NCBI GenBank assembly: GCA_022793195.1
Contig: JAAWCJ010000024.1
Coordinates: 62,001-126,000 of the forward strand
DNA from: Lachnospiraceae bacterium
GTDB lineage: Bacteria; Bacillota; Clostridia; Lachnospirales; Lachnospiraceae
Length of the DNA stretch: 64,000 bases
Direction: 5' to 3'
Of this stretch, positions 8,131 to 16,813 are shown piece after piece (the first letter of the stretch is position 1; the number at the start of each line of letters is the position of its first letter). Both the position numbers and the translations under genes were made by a program. The notes under the pieces are model-generated. The model ran no database searches. It was not told where the DNA came from and worked only from the letters and a program-made list of their open reading frames with translations.

Positions 8131-10321
8131 GAGGTTCTTTTTCAAAATTCCTCAGGGAAAAATCGGGCGATAACAGAGTCAGGTTTGGATTGTAATAAGG
8201 GTCTCCTTCCTCCAGGACTTCCTTCCATCGATCCCGGAAGGTCTCCACTTCCTGGTCAAACCGGAGGATTTTTTCCGGCGTGTCTTCTATGCCTCTGGAT
8301 TTTGACTCATAATGATACAGACGCGCAAAGGGATTGTAAACCACCAATTTCCCCAATTTGCGCACTTTCAGACAATAATCAATATCATTGAAAGCTACCG
8401 CCAGGCCCTCATCAAAGCCGCCTGCTTCTTCAAAAATGTTTCGCTTCGTCATCATACAGGCCGCTGTGACTGCGCTATAGTCCTGTGCACACATGGAACG
8501 CAGGAAATAGGTCTTTTCTCCTCTGTGAAATCCAGTAAAGACATGGCCGGCAATTCCTTTATAGCCCACAACCACACCTGCATGCTGGATGGTGTCATCA
8601 TCATAAAAAAGTTGCGCCCCGACGATTCCCACTTCATCTCGCTGGCAAAATCCCAAAAGTTCCTCTATGCAGTCCTGGTCAATCAGTTCTGTATCATTAT
8701 TCAAGAATAACAGATACTCCCCCTTTGCATAAGACAATGCATAATTATTAATTGCCGAAAAGTTAAAGCCTTTCTGCGGCCACTTGATCACCCTGAGATT
8801 CTCATAAGCCGCCTCCAACTCCTCATAGCATTGAAAAGTTTCTTCCTCCGTACTGTTATTCTCCACAACAATGACTTCTATATTTTTGTAGGTTGCTTTT
8901 TCCATCAAGGATTTTACGCATACGCACAAATCCTTTGTATGGTCTTTGCTTGGAATAATTACAGAAACCAATGGTTCTTCTTTTAAAGGATACCGCACCC
9001 GGTATGCTCCCAAAACCTCATTTTCTTCCACTTCCACTGCTCCAAGGCCGATTCTTTCACAATGGGCTTTAATGGCTCTGGCACCTGCTTCAAAGGCGTA
9101 AAGCTTTTTCTTCGGATCTTCCGCTGTGGAACCTTCGTTCACCCGCCAGTGGTACAAAACTTTGGGAATATGACAGATTACGTCGGCCTGTTCTATACAC
9201 CTGAAAACAAAGTCGTAATCCTGAGAACCGTCAAATTCCGTCCGAAAACCTCCGATCTGTTTCACCAAGGCCTTTTCCACCACAAACAAATGGGAAATGT
9301 AGTTCATACTGCGGAGGAGATCCGGATTAAAATCCGGCTTAAAATGAGCGTCGAAATAAAAAGCCCGCCCTTTTTTCAGAGTCAGTTTATCTTCATCAGA
9401 ATAAAGGATCTGAACCTTCCTATTTTTCTCAGCCTCCCTGTTAATGCGAAAAGCACATTCATATAAAGCATCTTCTGTTAAAATATCATCATGATCCAAC
9501 AGGACAATATAATCCCCCTCAGCCATAGAAAGAGCTGCATTGGTATTTCCTGCAATTCCTAAATTCTCCGGCAAACGGACACAACGAATCCTCTTGTCCG
9601 ATTTTTGATAATTTTGTATCTGCCTGAAAAACTCATCTCCATCAAAATCCTCTGCAACCTGACCCATTCCACTGCCATCAGCCAGGCAAAGCTCCCAATT
9701 TCCATAAGTCTGTTCCTGAACGGATTTCACCATCTCTGAAAGAAAATTTCCCGGAGTCCGGTAAAGAGGAACAAGAATACTGAATTTAGGCATAAAAGCA
9801 AACCTGGCCTCTCTCTGCCCGGCTAATTCTGCCAATGACGGTTGTACCTGTACCCGCCAGTCATGGTAATTATCCCTGCGCTTTTTCAATTTCCCAGCCA
9901 GTTTTTTGAAAAAAGCTTTCCAACCATACTGCCTTAAAATAGCCATTCCACGGCTGATGGTATCGCGTCTGAAAAGAAGACGCAGCCTGGGAAATAAAAC
10001 GTAATGTTTCCCTTTTACTCCTCCTCCAACAGCCAGTTTTCCTTTCAGGGTTTTCCCTCCCACACGGAAAATAATTTCATAAGTATCTTGGGAATCATAA
10101 GAAAAAGTGATACAAAACCCCAGTTTTAGCTCACTCTTACCCAGGAAAAATTCCCTGTTCACATCAAAGCGTCCTGCATCCGTACGAGTGAAAGGAATCT
10201 TCCCATTCTTTTTTCCGACGATCTCAATTTCCACCGGAACATCCGGAGAGTCGCTGACTGCCCATCCGGAAAGTACCATTTCGGAATTTCTGGTTTGTAT
10301 GCTATCTATATAATATTTCAC
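8120..10321 (-). CDS. Tandem GT2 glycosyltransferase with N-terminal beta-domain
   Basis: The 733-aa protein has an N-terminal beta-rich accessory domain (~1-110, opening 'YYIDSIQTRNSEMVLSGWAV'), a basic linker and two GT-A family 2 catalytic domains. The first starts near 'FSILVPLYRTPGNF' and carries 'YIVLLDHDDILTEDALYE'. The second starts near 'LVSVIIPSKDHTKDL' and carries 'YLLFLNNDTELIDQDCI' and 'GGFDEGLAVAFNDIDYCLK'. Both have the DxD-type metal site (DHDD, NNDTE). Such double-headed enzymes extend rhamnose- or galactose-rich polysaccharides. The start is GTG at 10321, chosen because GGAGGA lies 8-9 nt upstream. It stands alone between a convergent operon and the lysozyme-gene terminator, so it should have its own promoter; none was clear. 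Confidence 0.9.
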   Translation of the reverse strand: MKYYIDSIQTRNSEMVLSGWAVSDSPDVPVEIEIVGKKNGKIPFTRTDAGRFDVNREFFLGKSELKLGFCITFSYDSQDTYEIIFRVGGKTLKGKLAVGGGVKGKHYVLFPRLRLLFRRDTISRGMAILRQYGWKAFFKKLAGKLKKRRDNYHDWRVQVQPSLAELAGQREARFAFMPKFSILVPLYRTPGNFLSEMVKSVQEQTYGNWELCLADGSGMGQVAEDFDGDEFFRQIQNYQKSDKRIRCVRLPENLGIAGNTNAALSMAEGDYIVLLDHDDILTEDALYECAFRINREAEKNRKVQILYSDEDKLTLKKGRAFYFDAHFKPDFNPDLLRSMNYISHLFVVEKALVKQIGGFRTEFDGSQDYDFVFRCIEQADVICHIPKVLYHWRVNEGSTAEDPKKKLYAFEAGARAIKAHCERIGLGAVEVEENEVLGAYRVRYPLKEEPLVSVIIPSKDHTKDLCVCVKSLMEKATYKNIEVIVVENNSTEEETFQCYEELEAAYENLRVIKWPQKGFNFSAINNYALSYAKGEYLLFLNNDTELIDQDCIEELLGFCQRDEVGIVGAQLFYDDDTIQHAGVVVGYKGIAGHVFTGFHRGEKTYFLRSMCAQDYSAVTAACMMTKRNIFEEAGGFDEGLAVAFNDIDYCLKVRKLGKLVVYNPFARLYHYESKSRGIEDTPEKILRFDQEVETFRDRWKEVLEEGDPYYNPNLTLLSPDFSLRNFEKEPLKS

Positions 10322-10383
10322 GGCTTTCTTCCTCCGTTTACTTATTTTTCCGGTTTCTTATTTTATTTCTTCTCCAAAATCTT

Positions 10384-10440
10384 ATACCCTTCGGGTACTT
10401 CATAATACCATAAGGCACGTATGTCCACCCGACCGTTATA
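10384..10440. repeat. Short palindromic intergenic element, copy 2
   Basis: TATACCCTTCGGGTA followed by CATAATACCATAAGGC and CGTTATAAAAG resembles the element at 3059-3110 in order and partly in sequence. Read on the minus strand it gives a short protein-like stretch (FYNGR...WYYEVPEGYKILE), but no start or ribosome site supports translation. It lies between the lysozyme-gene terminator and the GT2 start at 10321. Confidence 0.4.
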
Positions 10441-10450
10441 AAAGATATAT

Positions 10451-10492
10451 AAAAAACACGGGCATTTTCGGGTATCCCCTAAATGCCCTGTG
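10451..10492 (-). terminator. Rho-independent terminator of the GH25 lysozyme gene
   Basis: On the minus strand CACAGGGCATTT pairs with AAATGCCCGTG (one bulged base) and is followed by TTTTTT. It begins 7 nt after the stop codon of the lysozyme gene. Confidence 0.85.
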
Positions 10493-10498
10493 TTTATC

Positions 10499-12553
10499 TC
10501 AGTAAAGAGTATAATCCAAATCCAAGTCAACCTTCCCGGGAATTCCATCTACACGTCCCATCTCTGTATATTGCCACATCCGCACATCCGTAAGGCCGGT
10601 CCAATTCCCACCTTCATATCCTGTATTTTTAACCATCGTTCTGGTTTCCTTGTCGCTAAAATCCAAACTGAAATTCTTGTATTCCGGATCATCTTTACTC
10701 ACATCCCAGCGATACCGTGCAAGCCAAATGCCATAAGAAGACGCCATCTGACCATAATCGAAATAATTTCTCAACTTACTGGGACTTCCATATACCACCG
10801 TTTTATAACCGGCCTTCTGCAATACAGAACAATATGCATTGGCCATTGCCATATTATTCAACTTGGCTGCTGTCGTCATATGCTTATCTACTTCCAAATC
10901 AAATGCAATCGGATATGTCACACGATAATTTCTCAGACATTTCACAGCAAACTCCGCTTCCGCCGCCGCTTCTGCCGGTGTCGATGCATAACAGTAAACA
11001 TATCCGCCGATCGGAATTCCATTGGCCAATGCTCCCTGAGCATTTTTCTGGAAATACCGATCCTCCATCACGGTCCCACCTGTTGAGGACGTATTTTTCT
11101 GAGTAATCCGAAGCATGGCAAATTCCACACCATCTGCTTTCGCCCTTGACCAGTTAACCGTTTCCTGATAAGCAGAGACATCCACACCCCAGCGTTCCGT
11201 CGCATACCTGTAATAAGTATTATTTGTGGCGCCAGGAGCTTTTCCACCTTTATTGACAAACGTGATCTCAATGGCTTCCAGACGTTTTGCGTATCCTTCC
11301 GTTCCGGCAGGATTTCCATTGGATGCCCAGCCGGTCCATCCAAAACTCTGGCAGTGGACACGATAATAAATATCATATTTCTTTGCCATTTCCCCTGTCA
11401 GGCGGATTTCAATGGCTTCCAAACGTTTAAACTGATTTTCCGTTCCGGCTAAACCGCCTTCTTTTACCCACGGCATCCAGCCATAAGACTGGCAATGAAC
11501 ACGATATTCAATGCTTCCCTCCACCAGGGAATGGTTTTCCAGACGGATTTTAATGGCTTCCAGACGCTTAGACTGGCCTTCTGTTCCGTTCAATTTCCCA
11601 TTGGAAGTTTCCGGAAGCCACCCATAAGTCTGTACATGGGTCTGATAAGTAACTCTCGTATCTTCTCTATAGGTTCCTGAAGTTGAGCCGGGCGCAGGCT
11701 GGCCTTTCTCCACCAAACGGATCTCAATGGCCTCTAAACGTTTCGCATAACCCATAGTCCCGGACGGCTCTCCGTTTTTAGCCCACCCTAACCAGCCAAA
11801 AGACTGACTGTGAACACGGTAATACACATCATACTTTTCTGCCATTTCTCCTGTCAGGCGAATCTTAATGGCTTCCAAACGTTTAGACAGGCCCTCTGTT
11901 CCACTTAAGTTTCCATTGGCCACCCAGTTCATCCAGCCTCGGCTTTGTACATGGGTCTGATATTCAATCCCTCCAGGAACCGGCGTATCACTTAAATAAA
12001 TTTTTATGGCTTCCAGACGTTTGGATTGTCCTTCTGTCCCACTCATTTTTCCATCTGATACCGCATTAAGCCAACCATAAGTCTGCACATGGGTAGTGTA
12101 ATTCACATGCGGCGTCCTGGCTCCATAAAGCGCTGCCGACTCTGTAAGGGATTCCTCCTCTTCAGACACCCCCTCCGACTCCTGTGAAACAGATTCCACC
12201 TCTTCGGATTCTATGGGTGCTGTTCCCTCAGTATCTGTTTCCGTCACATCAGATCCTGCGGGATCCTGTCCCGTCGATTCTGATTCTGTCATATCTGCGC
12301 CTGATGTCTCCTGTTCCGTCGAATCCTGACTCTCCATATTCGATTCTGTCGTATCTGGTTTCACAGCAGATGCTCCTGCAGATGTTTCCCTGCTCTCTCC
12401 CGCTCCCGGCTCACCTGCCTGAGGCGCTTCTGATGTAGCTTCTGCGCTATGGTTCGAAACCGCCGCTACATTTAACGGCTGTATCATCAACGACAGGCAA
12501 AGCACAACTCCTGCCGCTGTTTTCAACGCTTCTTTCCATATCCGTTTTTTCAC
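10499..12553 (-). CDS. Secreted GH25 lysozyme with six ChW repeats
   Basis: The 684-aa protein has a signal peptide (residues ~1-32), a Ser/Glu/Thr-rich spacer (~35-140), six ChW (clostridial hydrophobic W) repeats and a C-terminal GH25 muramidase domain (~470-684). The lysozyme domain starts with 'WGVDVSAYQ' and has 'PIAFDLEVD', supplying the acidic residues of the family, and ends with 'VDLDLDYTLY'. The repeats ('THVQTYGW...GTEGQSKRLEAIKI') fall into two A-B-C triads. The start is GTG at 12553, preceded by GGAGG at 7 nt. A good promoter lies at 12599-12627 and a terminator follows, so it is a single-gene unit. It should cleave the glycan backbone of peptidoglycan while held at the surface by the ChW modules. 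Confidence 0.95.
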   Translation of the reverse strand: MKKRIWKEALKTAAGVVLCLSLMIQPLNVAAVSNHSAEATSEAPQAGEPGAGESRETSAGASAVKPDTTESNMESQDSTEQETSGADMTESESTGQDPAGSDVTETDTEGTAPIESEEVESVSQESEGVSEEEESLTESAALYGARTPHVNYTTHVQTYGWLNAVSDGKMSGTEGQSKRLEAIKIYLSDTPVPGGIEYQTHVQSRGWMNWVANGNLSGTEGLSKRLEAIKIRLTGEMAEKYDVYYRVHSQSFGWLGWAKNGEPSGTMGYAKRLEAIEIRLVEKGQPAPGSTSGTYREDTRVTYQTHVQTYGWLPETSNGKLNGTEGQSKRLEAIKIRLENHSLVEGSIEYRVHCQSYGWMPWVKEGGLAGTENQFKRLEAIEIRLTGEMAKKYDIYYRVHCQSFGWTGWASNGNPAGTEGYAKRLEAIEITFVNKGGKAPGATNNTYYRYATERWGVDVSAYQETVNWSRAKADGVEFAMLRITQKNTSSTGGTVMEDRYFQKNAQGALANGIPIGGYVYCYASTPAEAAAEAEFAVKCLRNYRVTYPIAFDLEVDKHMTTAAKLNNMAMANAYCSVLQKAGYKTVVYGSPSKLRNYFDYGQMASSYGIWLARYRWDVSKDDPEYKNFSLDFSDKETRTMVKNTGYEGGNWTGLTDVRMWQYTEMGRVDGIPGKVDLDLDYTLY

Positions 12554-12598
12554 TGCTATCCCTCCATGTATGTAGTCCTTGGTATGCCATACTTTATC

Positions 12599-12627
12599 AT
12601 TATATCTGGAATCTTTTCATCTTGCAA
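12599..12627 (-). promoter_or_regulatory. Promoter of the GH25 lysozyme gene
   Basis: On the minus strand TTGCAA (12622-12627) is 17 nt from TATAAT (12599-12604). The predicted transcript starts about 40 nt before the GTG start codon. Confidence 0.75.
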
Positions 12628-12666
12628 TCCCAAATATTTCCCAATCCCAAAAATTTTATTGCGATG

Positions 12667-12698
12667 AAAAAGAATCCTGCCATGCAGGATTCTTTTTT
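12667..12698 (-). terminator. Terminator after the YkuD ChW gene
   Basis: A perfect 14-bp stem (AAAAAGAATCCTGC with its complement) around a 3-nt loop, flanked by A and T runs, sits 16 nt after the stop codon at 12714. Its symmetry means it could also work on the plus strand. Confidence 0.9.
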
Positions 12699-12713
12699 CT
12701 GAGTTAAGTTAAT

Positions 12714-14732
12714 TTATAATTCCGGATCTGTTGGATCCCAAGTCTGATTTTCCGGAATCGGTGCAACTACCGGTCTGCCAAAAGGTCCCGGATTCGGATC
12801 ATTATACACGACCACCGTTGTTCCCAATCTGCACCTGGTATAAATCCAGTAAGCTTCTCCACATACCAAACGGATACAACCTGACGAACGAACAGTACCA
12901 AGTCCATTGTAACCATAAGCAATCATAGTCCTGTTATTGGGACGCTCATAAGTAACCGAATGGAACAGGAACCCTTCTCCTTTCGTCAATCTCGTTGCAT
13001 ACTGCGCATAAGTGCCATTAAACATGGCTCTCCAACGATACTTCTCCGGAGTATAGAAAGTTCCTAATGGTGTATCATCTCCAGTTGAACAGAGCATCGC
13101 CTTTACCGGTATAATATACCCGCCGGCCGGATCATAAGCATAAATAGTGATGCAATTTGCCAGCTTGTTCACCTTTATCAAATATGATGACTGAGGGCCG
13201 ATAATACTATCTATATTTTGACACAAGGTACCGTCACTGTTAAAATAATATTTCAAGCCGTCAACATAATTCCAACCGACAAGAGGCACCCCGTTTCTAA
13301 AATAATACCTCTGCCCATTATACTCTGTCCAGCCGTTTCCATTTGCTGAAGAACCTGCGCTAAAATAAAATCTAAGCTGATTTCCCATCTGATACAGTCC
13401 GGGACCCGTATACTCACGATAAGGAGCCTCACCAAGCACCACCGGGGAACCTACACTTTTCGATGCAATCCTGATTTCTATGGCTTCTGCCCGAAGTCCA
13501 AACCCGCTTGTCCCGGCCATTTCTCCATTTTTCGCCCAACCAAGCCAGCCGTATCCTTCGACATACACCCGATAATAAATATCACAGACCCCTGACGCCT
13601 CTCCTGTCAGACGAACCTGAAGAGCTTCCACACGTTTGGACAAACCTGTTGTGCCATTTAACACGCCGCCATTGCTCCAGCCAAGCCAACCTTTACTTTG
13701 TACGTGAGTGCGGTATTCAATGTTTCCGTACATATTGCTGTCTGTCAGCTTTACTGCGAGAGATTCCAGCCTCTTATTCCGCCCGACTACCCCTGAAGTG
13801 GCTCCGTCCGAAACCCAATTCATCGTTCCGTAGCTTTGTGCATGAACCCGATAAGCCACTTTAGGCAAAGGGATAAACGAACGCCCGGGCTTTTCTATGG
13901 GAGCCGGTTTCGCTCCTCCCTTCGGTACCAGCTGAATCCGAATCCCTTCCAAGCGTTTTCCCATGCCACTGGTTCCCGCCATCGCACCGTTCTTCGCCCA
14001 GTCAAGCCACCCAAATGTCTGCGCATGGACACAGTAATAGACATCATAGTGCTGTGCCAATTCTCCTGTCAGTTCAATCTGAATCCCTTCCAAGCGCTTA
14101 AACTGTCCCTGCGTTCCCGATAACTGGCCGTTTTCTTTCCATCCCTGCCAGCCGTAACTTTGTACATGGGTTCGGTAACGGATTCCGCCGGTCATGCTCC
14201 CCTGGTTCTGGACTTCAATATAAATCGCTTCCAGGCGTTTCGCCTGACCATGGGTTCCGGCTTCTTCGCCATTTTTCTTCCATCCCTGAGTCCAGCCATA
14301 TGTCTGTATATGGGTCCAGTATCTCACATCCGGTACACCGTTTGCCCCATATAAAGAAATGGTTTCTTCGCCCTCAACCGTCTCCAGGCTCTCTTCCGAA
14401 GACGGAATTGTTGTCTTCAAACTGTCTTCTATCTCTGCCGACGATTCCTGTTCTCCTTCTTCCGAAGGCGGCAGCGTTTCCGGACTGCTTTCCTCAGGCA
14501 GTGTCTCTGTTTCTTCTGTAGATAATGTTTCCGTTTCTTCCGGAGGCAGCGTTTCTGTCTCATCTGGTATAACTGTTTCCGTTTCTTCCGGTGTGGAAAC
14601 TTCAGTTGCAGCAGACGGCTCTGTCCCTCCCGAGGCTCCCGAAGCCGCGGCTGTCAGAGAATGACCGAATATGCAGGCGCTAATCAACAGCAGTGCCAGC
14701 AGTCTATATCCCTTTTTCCCTGTCCTTTTCAT
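12714..14732 (-). CDS. Secreted L,D-transpeptidase (YkuD) with six ChW repeats
   Basis: The 672-aa protein has a signal peptide (~1-30), an acidic spacer with repeated 'EETETLP' units (~40-125), six ChW repeats in two triads (~130-430), a short choline-binding-like repeat pair ('NGQRYYFRNGVPLVGW', 'VDGLKYYFNSDG') and a C-terminal YkuD domain (~500-650). The catalytic block reads 'GFLFHSVTYERPNN' then 'LGTVRSSGCIRL': the nucleophilic Cys and the upstream His are present, and Ser stands where many YkuD proteins have His before the Gly-Cys. It likely makes 3-3 crosslinks or attaches proteins to peptidoglycan. AGAGG lies 7-8 nt before the ATG. A weak -10 (TATACT, 14768-14773) lies upstream, but the gap to the preceding gene is only 106 nt, so readthrough is possible. 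Confidence 0.94.
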   Translation of the reverse strand: MKRTGKKGYRLLALLLISACIFGHSLTAAASGASGGTEPSAATEVSTPEETETVIPDETETLPPEETETLSTEETETLPEESSPETLPPSEEGEQESSAEIEDSLKTTIPSSEESLETVEGEETISLYGANGVPDVRYWTHIQTYGWTQGWKKNGEEAGTHGQAKRLEAIYIEVQNQGSMTGGIRYRTHVQSYGWQGWKENGQLSGTQGQFKRLEGIQIELTGELAQHYDVYYCVHAQTFGWLDWAKNGAMAGTSGMGKRLEGIRIQLVPKGGAKPAPIEKPGRSFIPLPKVAYRVHAQSYGTMNWVSDGATSGVVGRNKRLESLAVKLTDSNMYGNIEYRTHVQSKGWLGWSNGGVLNGTTGLSKRVEALQVRLTGEASGVCDIYYRVYVEGYGWLGWAKNGEMAGTSGFGLRAEAIEIRIASKSVGSPVVLGEAPYREYTGPGLYQMGNQLRFYFSAGSSANGNGWTEYNGQRYYFRNGVPLVGWNYVDGLKYYFNSDGTLCQNIDSIIGPQSSYLIKVNKLANCITIYAYDPAGGYIIPVKAMLCSTGDDTPLGTFYTPEKYRWRAMFNGTYAQYATRLTKGEGFLFHSVTYERPNNRTMIAYGYNGLGTVRSSGCIRLVCGEAYWIYTRCRLGTTVVVYNDPNPGPFGRPVVAPIPENQTWDPTDPEL

Positions 14733-14767
14733 AATTTTACCTCTTTTCCCATAAAATACTACTTTTT

Positions 14768-14773
14768 AGTATA
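14768..14773 (-). promoter_or_regulatory. Possible -10 box before the YkuD ChW gene
   Basis: TATACT on the minus strand lies 36 nt before the ATG at 14732. The expected -35 position (GGATAT at 17 nt) is poor, so this is a weak or activator-dependent promoter at best. Confidence 0.35.
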
Positions 14774-14838
14774 TAACACTTTTCTCCAAATATCCAGCCT
14801 CTTTTCCGAAAGATATTCTTAAATCATCCTGCTATTTG

Positions 14839-16791
14839 TCACTTTTTCTTTTCAAGTCGTATTTCTATGGCCTCCAGACGTTTCCCACGGCCAATGCTCC
14901 CTGCCACAGCTCCGTTTTTCACCCATCCCTGCCAGCCATAGCTTTGTCCGTGTACCCGGTAGTAAACATCATATTGCTTTGCCAGTTCCCCTGTCAAGGT
15001 AATACAAATCGCTTCCAGGCGTTTCCCACGGCCAACTGTTCCTGCTAAAGCCCCATCTGCAACAGGCTTTTGCCAGCCATAACTCTGCACATGCGCCTGA
15101 TAGCAGATTCCTCCGCTTACCGGCAGATTTTCCAAATTGATCCGAATGGCTTCCATGCGCTTGCTCTGGCCACTTGTCCCGGCCATAGCCCCGTTTGAAA
15201 CCGGCTTTTGCCAGCCATAACTCTGTACATGAGTCTCATATGTCACTGCAAGTGGCGGCTGGATAAAAGGAGCCTTTGTACTTACGGGAGCCGCTTCTCC
15301 TCTTCTTTTCACCTGAATTTCGATGGCTTCCATACGTTTTGCCAGACCTTCTGTTCCTGCGCTTTCTCCATTCTTTGCCCACCCCAGCCAGCCATAGCTC
15401 TGTACATAAACCCGATAATAAACATCATAGTCCGCGGCTTCCGTACCGGTCAGACGGATTTTTACGGCCTCCAGACGCTTAGCCTGGTTTGCTGTTCCAG
15501 ACACTCCACCGTCTGATACCCAGTTCTGCCAACCATAACTCTGTACATGAGTCTGATAGGTAATCCCCAGATTCCTGTTTCCTGCTATTTCTATTTTAAT
15601 CGCTTCCAGACGCTTTGACTGGTTTGTTGTTCCCGCCATCATACCGTCCGACACGGGACTTTGCCAGCCGTAAGTCTGGGCATGAGTCTGATAACGGACT
15701 GATACCGGCACTGTCACTGCGGCATCCGGATTCAGCAGATTCAAGCCAATCCGTTTCCATTTCTCCGTCGGCGCTCCCGGCTGATCAATCAGATACCAGA
15801 CAGAGTCCCTTTTGGTAAACTCAAAATCATATGCATAGTCCCGCCAGTAATAATTATCATAGATGTTTCCAGTACCGGTAAGGGAGGCATCATTCCAGGA
15901 AGTATGGCCTGAAGCCCTGATACCGGCATCACTGAGAAGAAAATTCCTGTGATACACTTTCCCTGTTATATCCTGGTCATCCCAGGTACAATCCACATGG
16001 TATGTCTGTCCATCCACGGCCACCAGATTCCAGGCATGTTTTAAATTACTGCTGCCCACAAAACGGGCCGTACCGATACCGGCCCGTTCTGCCAGAAGAT
16101 TAAAAGCCAAAGCATACCCGTGACATACTGCCTTTCCCTCCACAAGGGCACAATATGCCGTGTAACAACCTTTTCCGTTGTCCCAGGCAGTGGTTTCACT
16201 ATAAGTAATATTTATCACCAGAGCTTCATGAATAACCATCAGCTTTTCCAAATCTGTCATAGACGAATCCATCTTATTCAGAATATTGGAAACTTCCGCC
16301 TCCATAGAAGCTTTCATGGCATTTATCCGGTTTTGATCTGTTTCCCTATATTCCCATTTCATCAGAAGGACTTTCCCGGACGAAGCATCCAAAGTATAAT
16401 GATAGATATTGGAAACGTAAAACAGATCCGGATGACCATTGACCACCCGCTCAAACATGGCGGCCATTTCATCCTCTGTGAGTCCCCACCCGGACACGTC
16501 AAGCTGAGGTGATACCTGGCTTAAAGACTGATAAATCTGCTCCTCCTGGCTCCCGGTCCTCATATCATAGGCCATAATCCCTGAAGTATCTGTCTCAAAC
16601 GCTCCTGCCTGATACAGAGAAACGGTCTCCTCAAAATAAATGGGATCTGCTTCTTCTCCCGGGGCCTCCATACTTACAGAAGGTTCTCCTGCCGTCGCAT
16701 CAGCAGCTTCCGCTTTTATAACTGCCCGGTTTCCCATAAAGGACAAAAACAGAACAGTAATCCCCATTAACACAGCTTTTCTTCTTTTCAT
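14839..16791 (-). CDS. Secreted transglutaminase-like protein with six ChW repeats
   Basis: From the ATG at 16791 the protein is 650 aa. This start is preferred over the one at 16803 because GGGAG lies 5 nt upstream. It has a signal peptide (~1-28), a transglutaminase-like domain (~120-320) with the triad Cys in 'GKAVCHGYA', His in 'LKHAWNLV' and Asp in 'HVDCTWDD', then six ChW repeats in two triads to the C-terminus. Bacterial members of this fold act as proteases, amidases or crosslinking enzymes, so the reaction is unknown. It follows the CHAP ChW gene after 22 nt and is almost certainly cotranscribed with it. No terminator is visible before the YkuD ChW gene. Confidence 0.92.
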   Translation of the reverse strand: MKRRKAVLMGITVLFLSFMGNRAVIKAEAADATAGEPSVSMEAPGEEADPIYFEETVSLYQAGAFETDTSGIMAYDMRTGSQEEQIYQSLSQVSPQLDVSGWGLTEDEMAAMFERVVNGHPDLFYVSNIYHYTLDASSGKVLLMKWEYRETDQNRINAMKASMEAEVSNILNKMDSSMTDLEKLMVIHEALVINITYSETTAWDNGKGCYTAYCALVEGKAVCHGYALAFNLLAERAGIGTARFVGSSNLKHAWNLVAVDGQTYHVDCTWDDQDITGKVYHRNFLLSDAGIRASGHTSWNDASLTGTGNIYDNYYWRDYAYDFEFTKRDSVWYLIDQPGAPTEKWKRIGLNLLNPDAAVTVPVSVRYQTHAQTYGWQSPVSDGMMAGTTNQSKRLEAIKIEIAGNRNLGITYQTHVQSYGWQNWVSDGGVSGTANQAKRLEAVKIRLTGTEAADYDVYYRVYVQSYGWLGWAKNGESAGTEGLAKRMEAIEIQVKRRGEAAPVSTKAPFIQPPLAVTYETHVQSYGWQKPVSNGAMAGTSGQSKRMEAIRINLENLPVSGGICYQAHVQSYGWQKPVADGALAGTVGRGKRLEAICITLTGELAKQYDVYYRVHGQSYGWQGWVKNGAVAGSIGRGKRLEAIEIRLEKKK

Positions 16792-16813
16792 ACTGGCTCC
16801 CATTTTTTCTCAA

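Noticed and set aside
10363-10548. Small protein ending WYYEVPEGYKILEKK
   Set aside because: It spans the lysozyme terminator, has no SD, and its start lies inside the lysozyme gene; recorded instead as an intergenic element.
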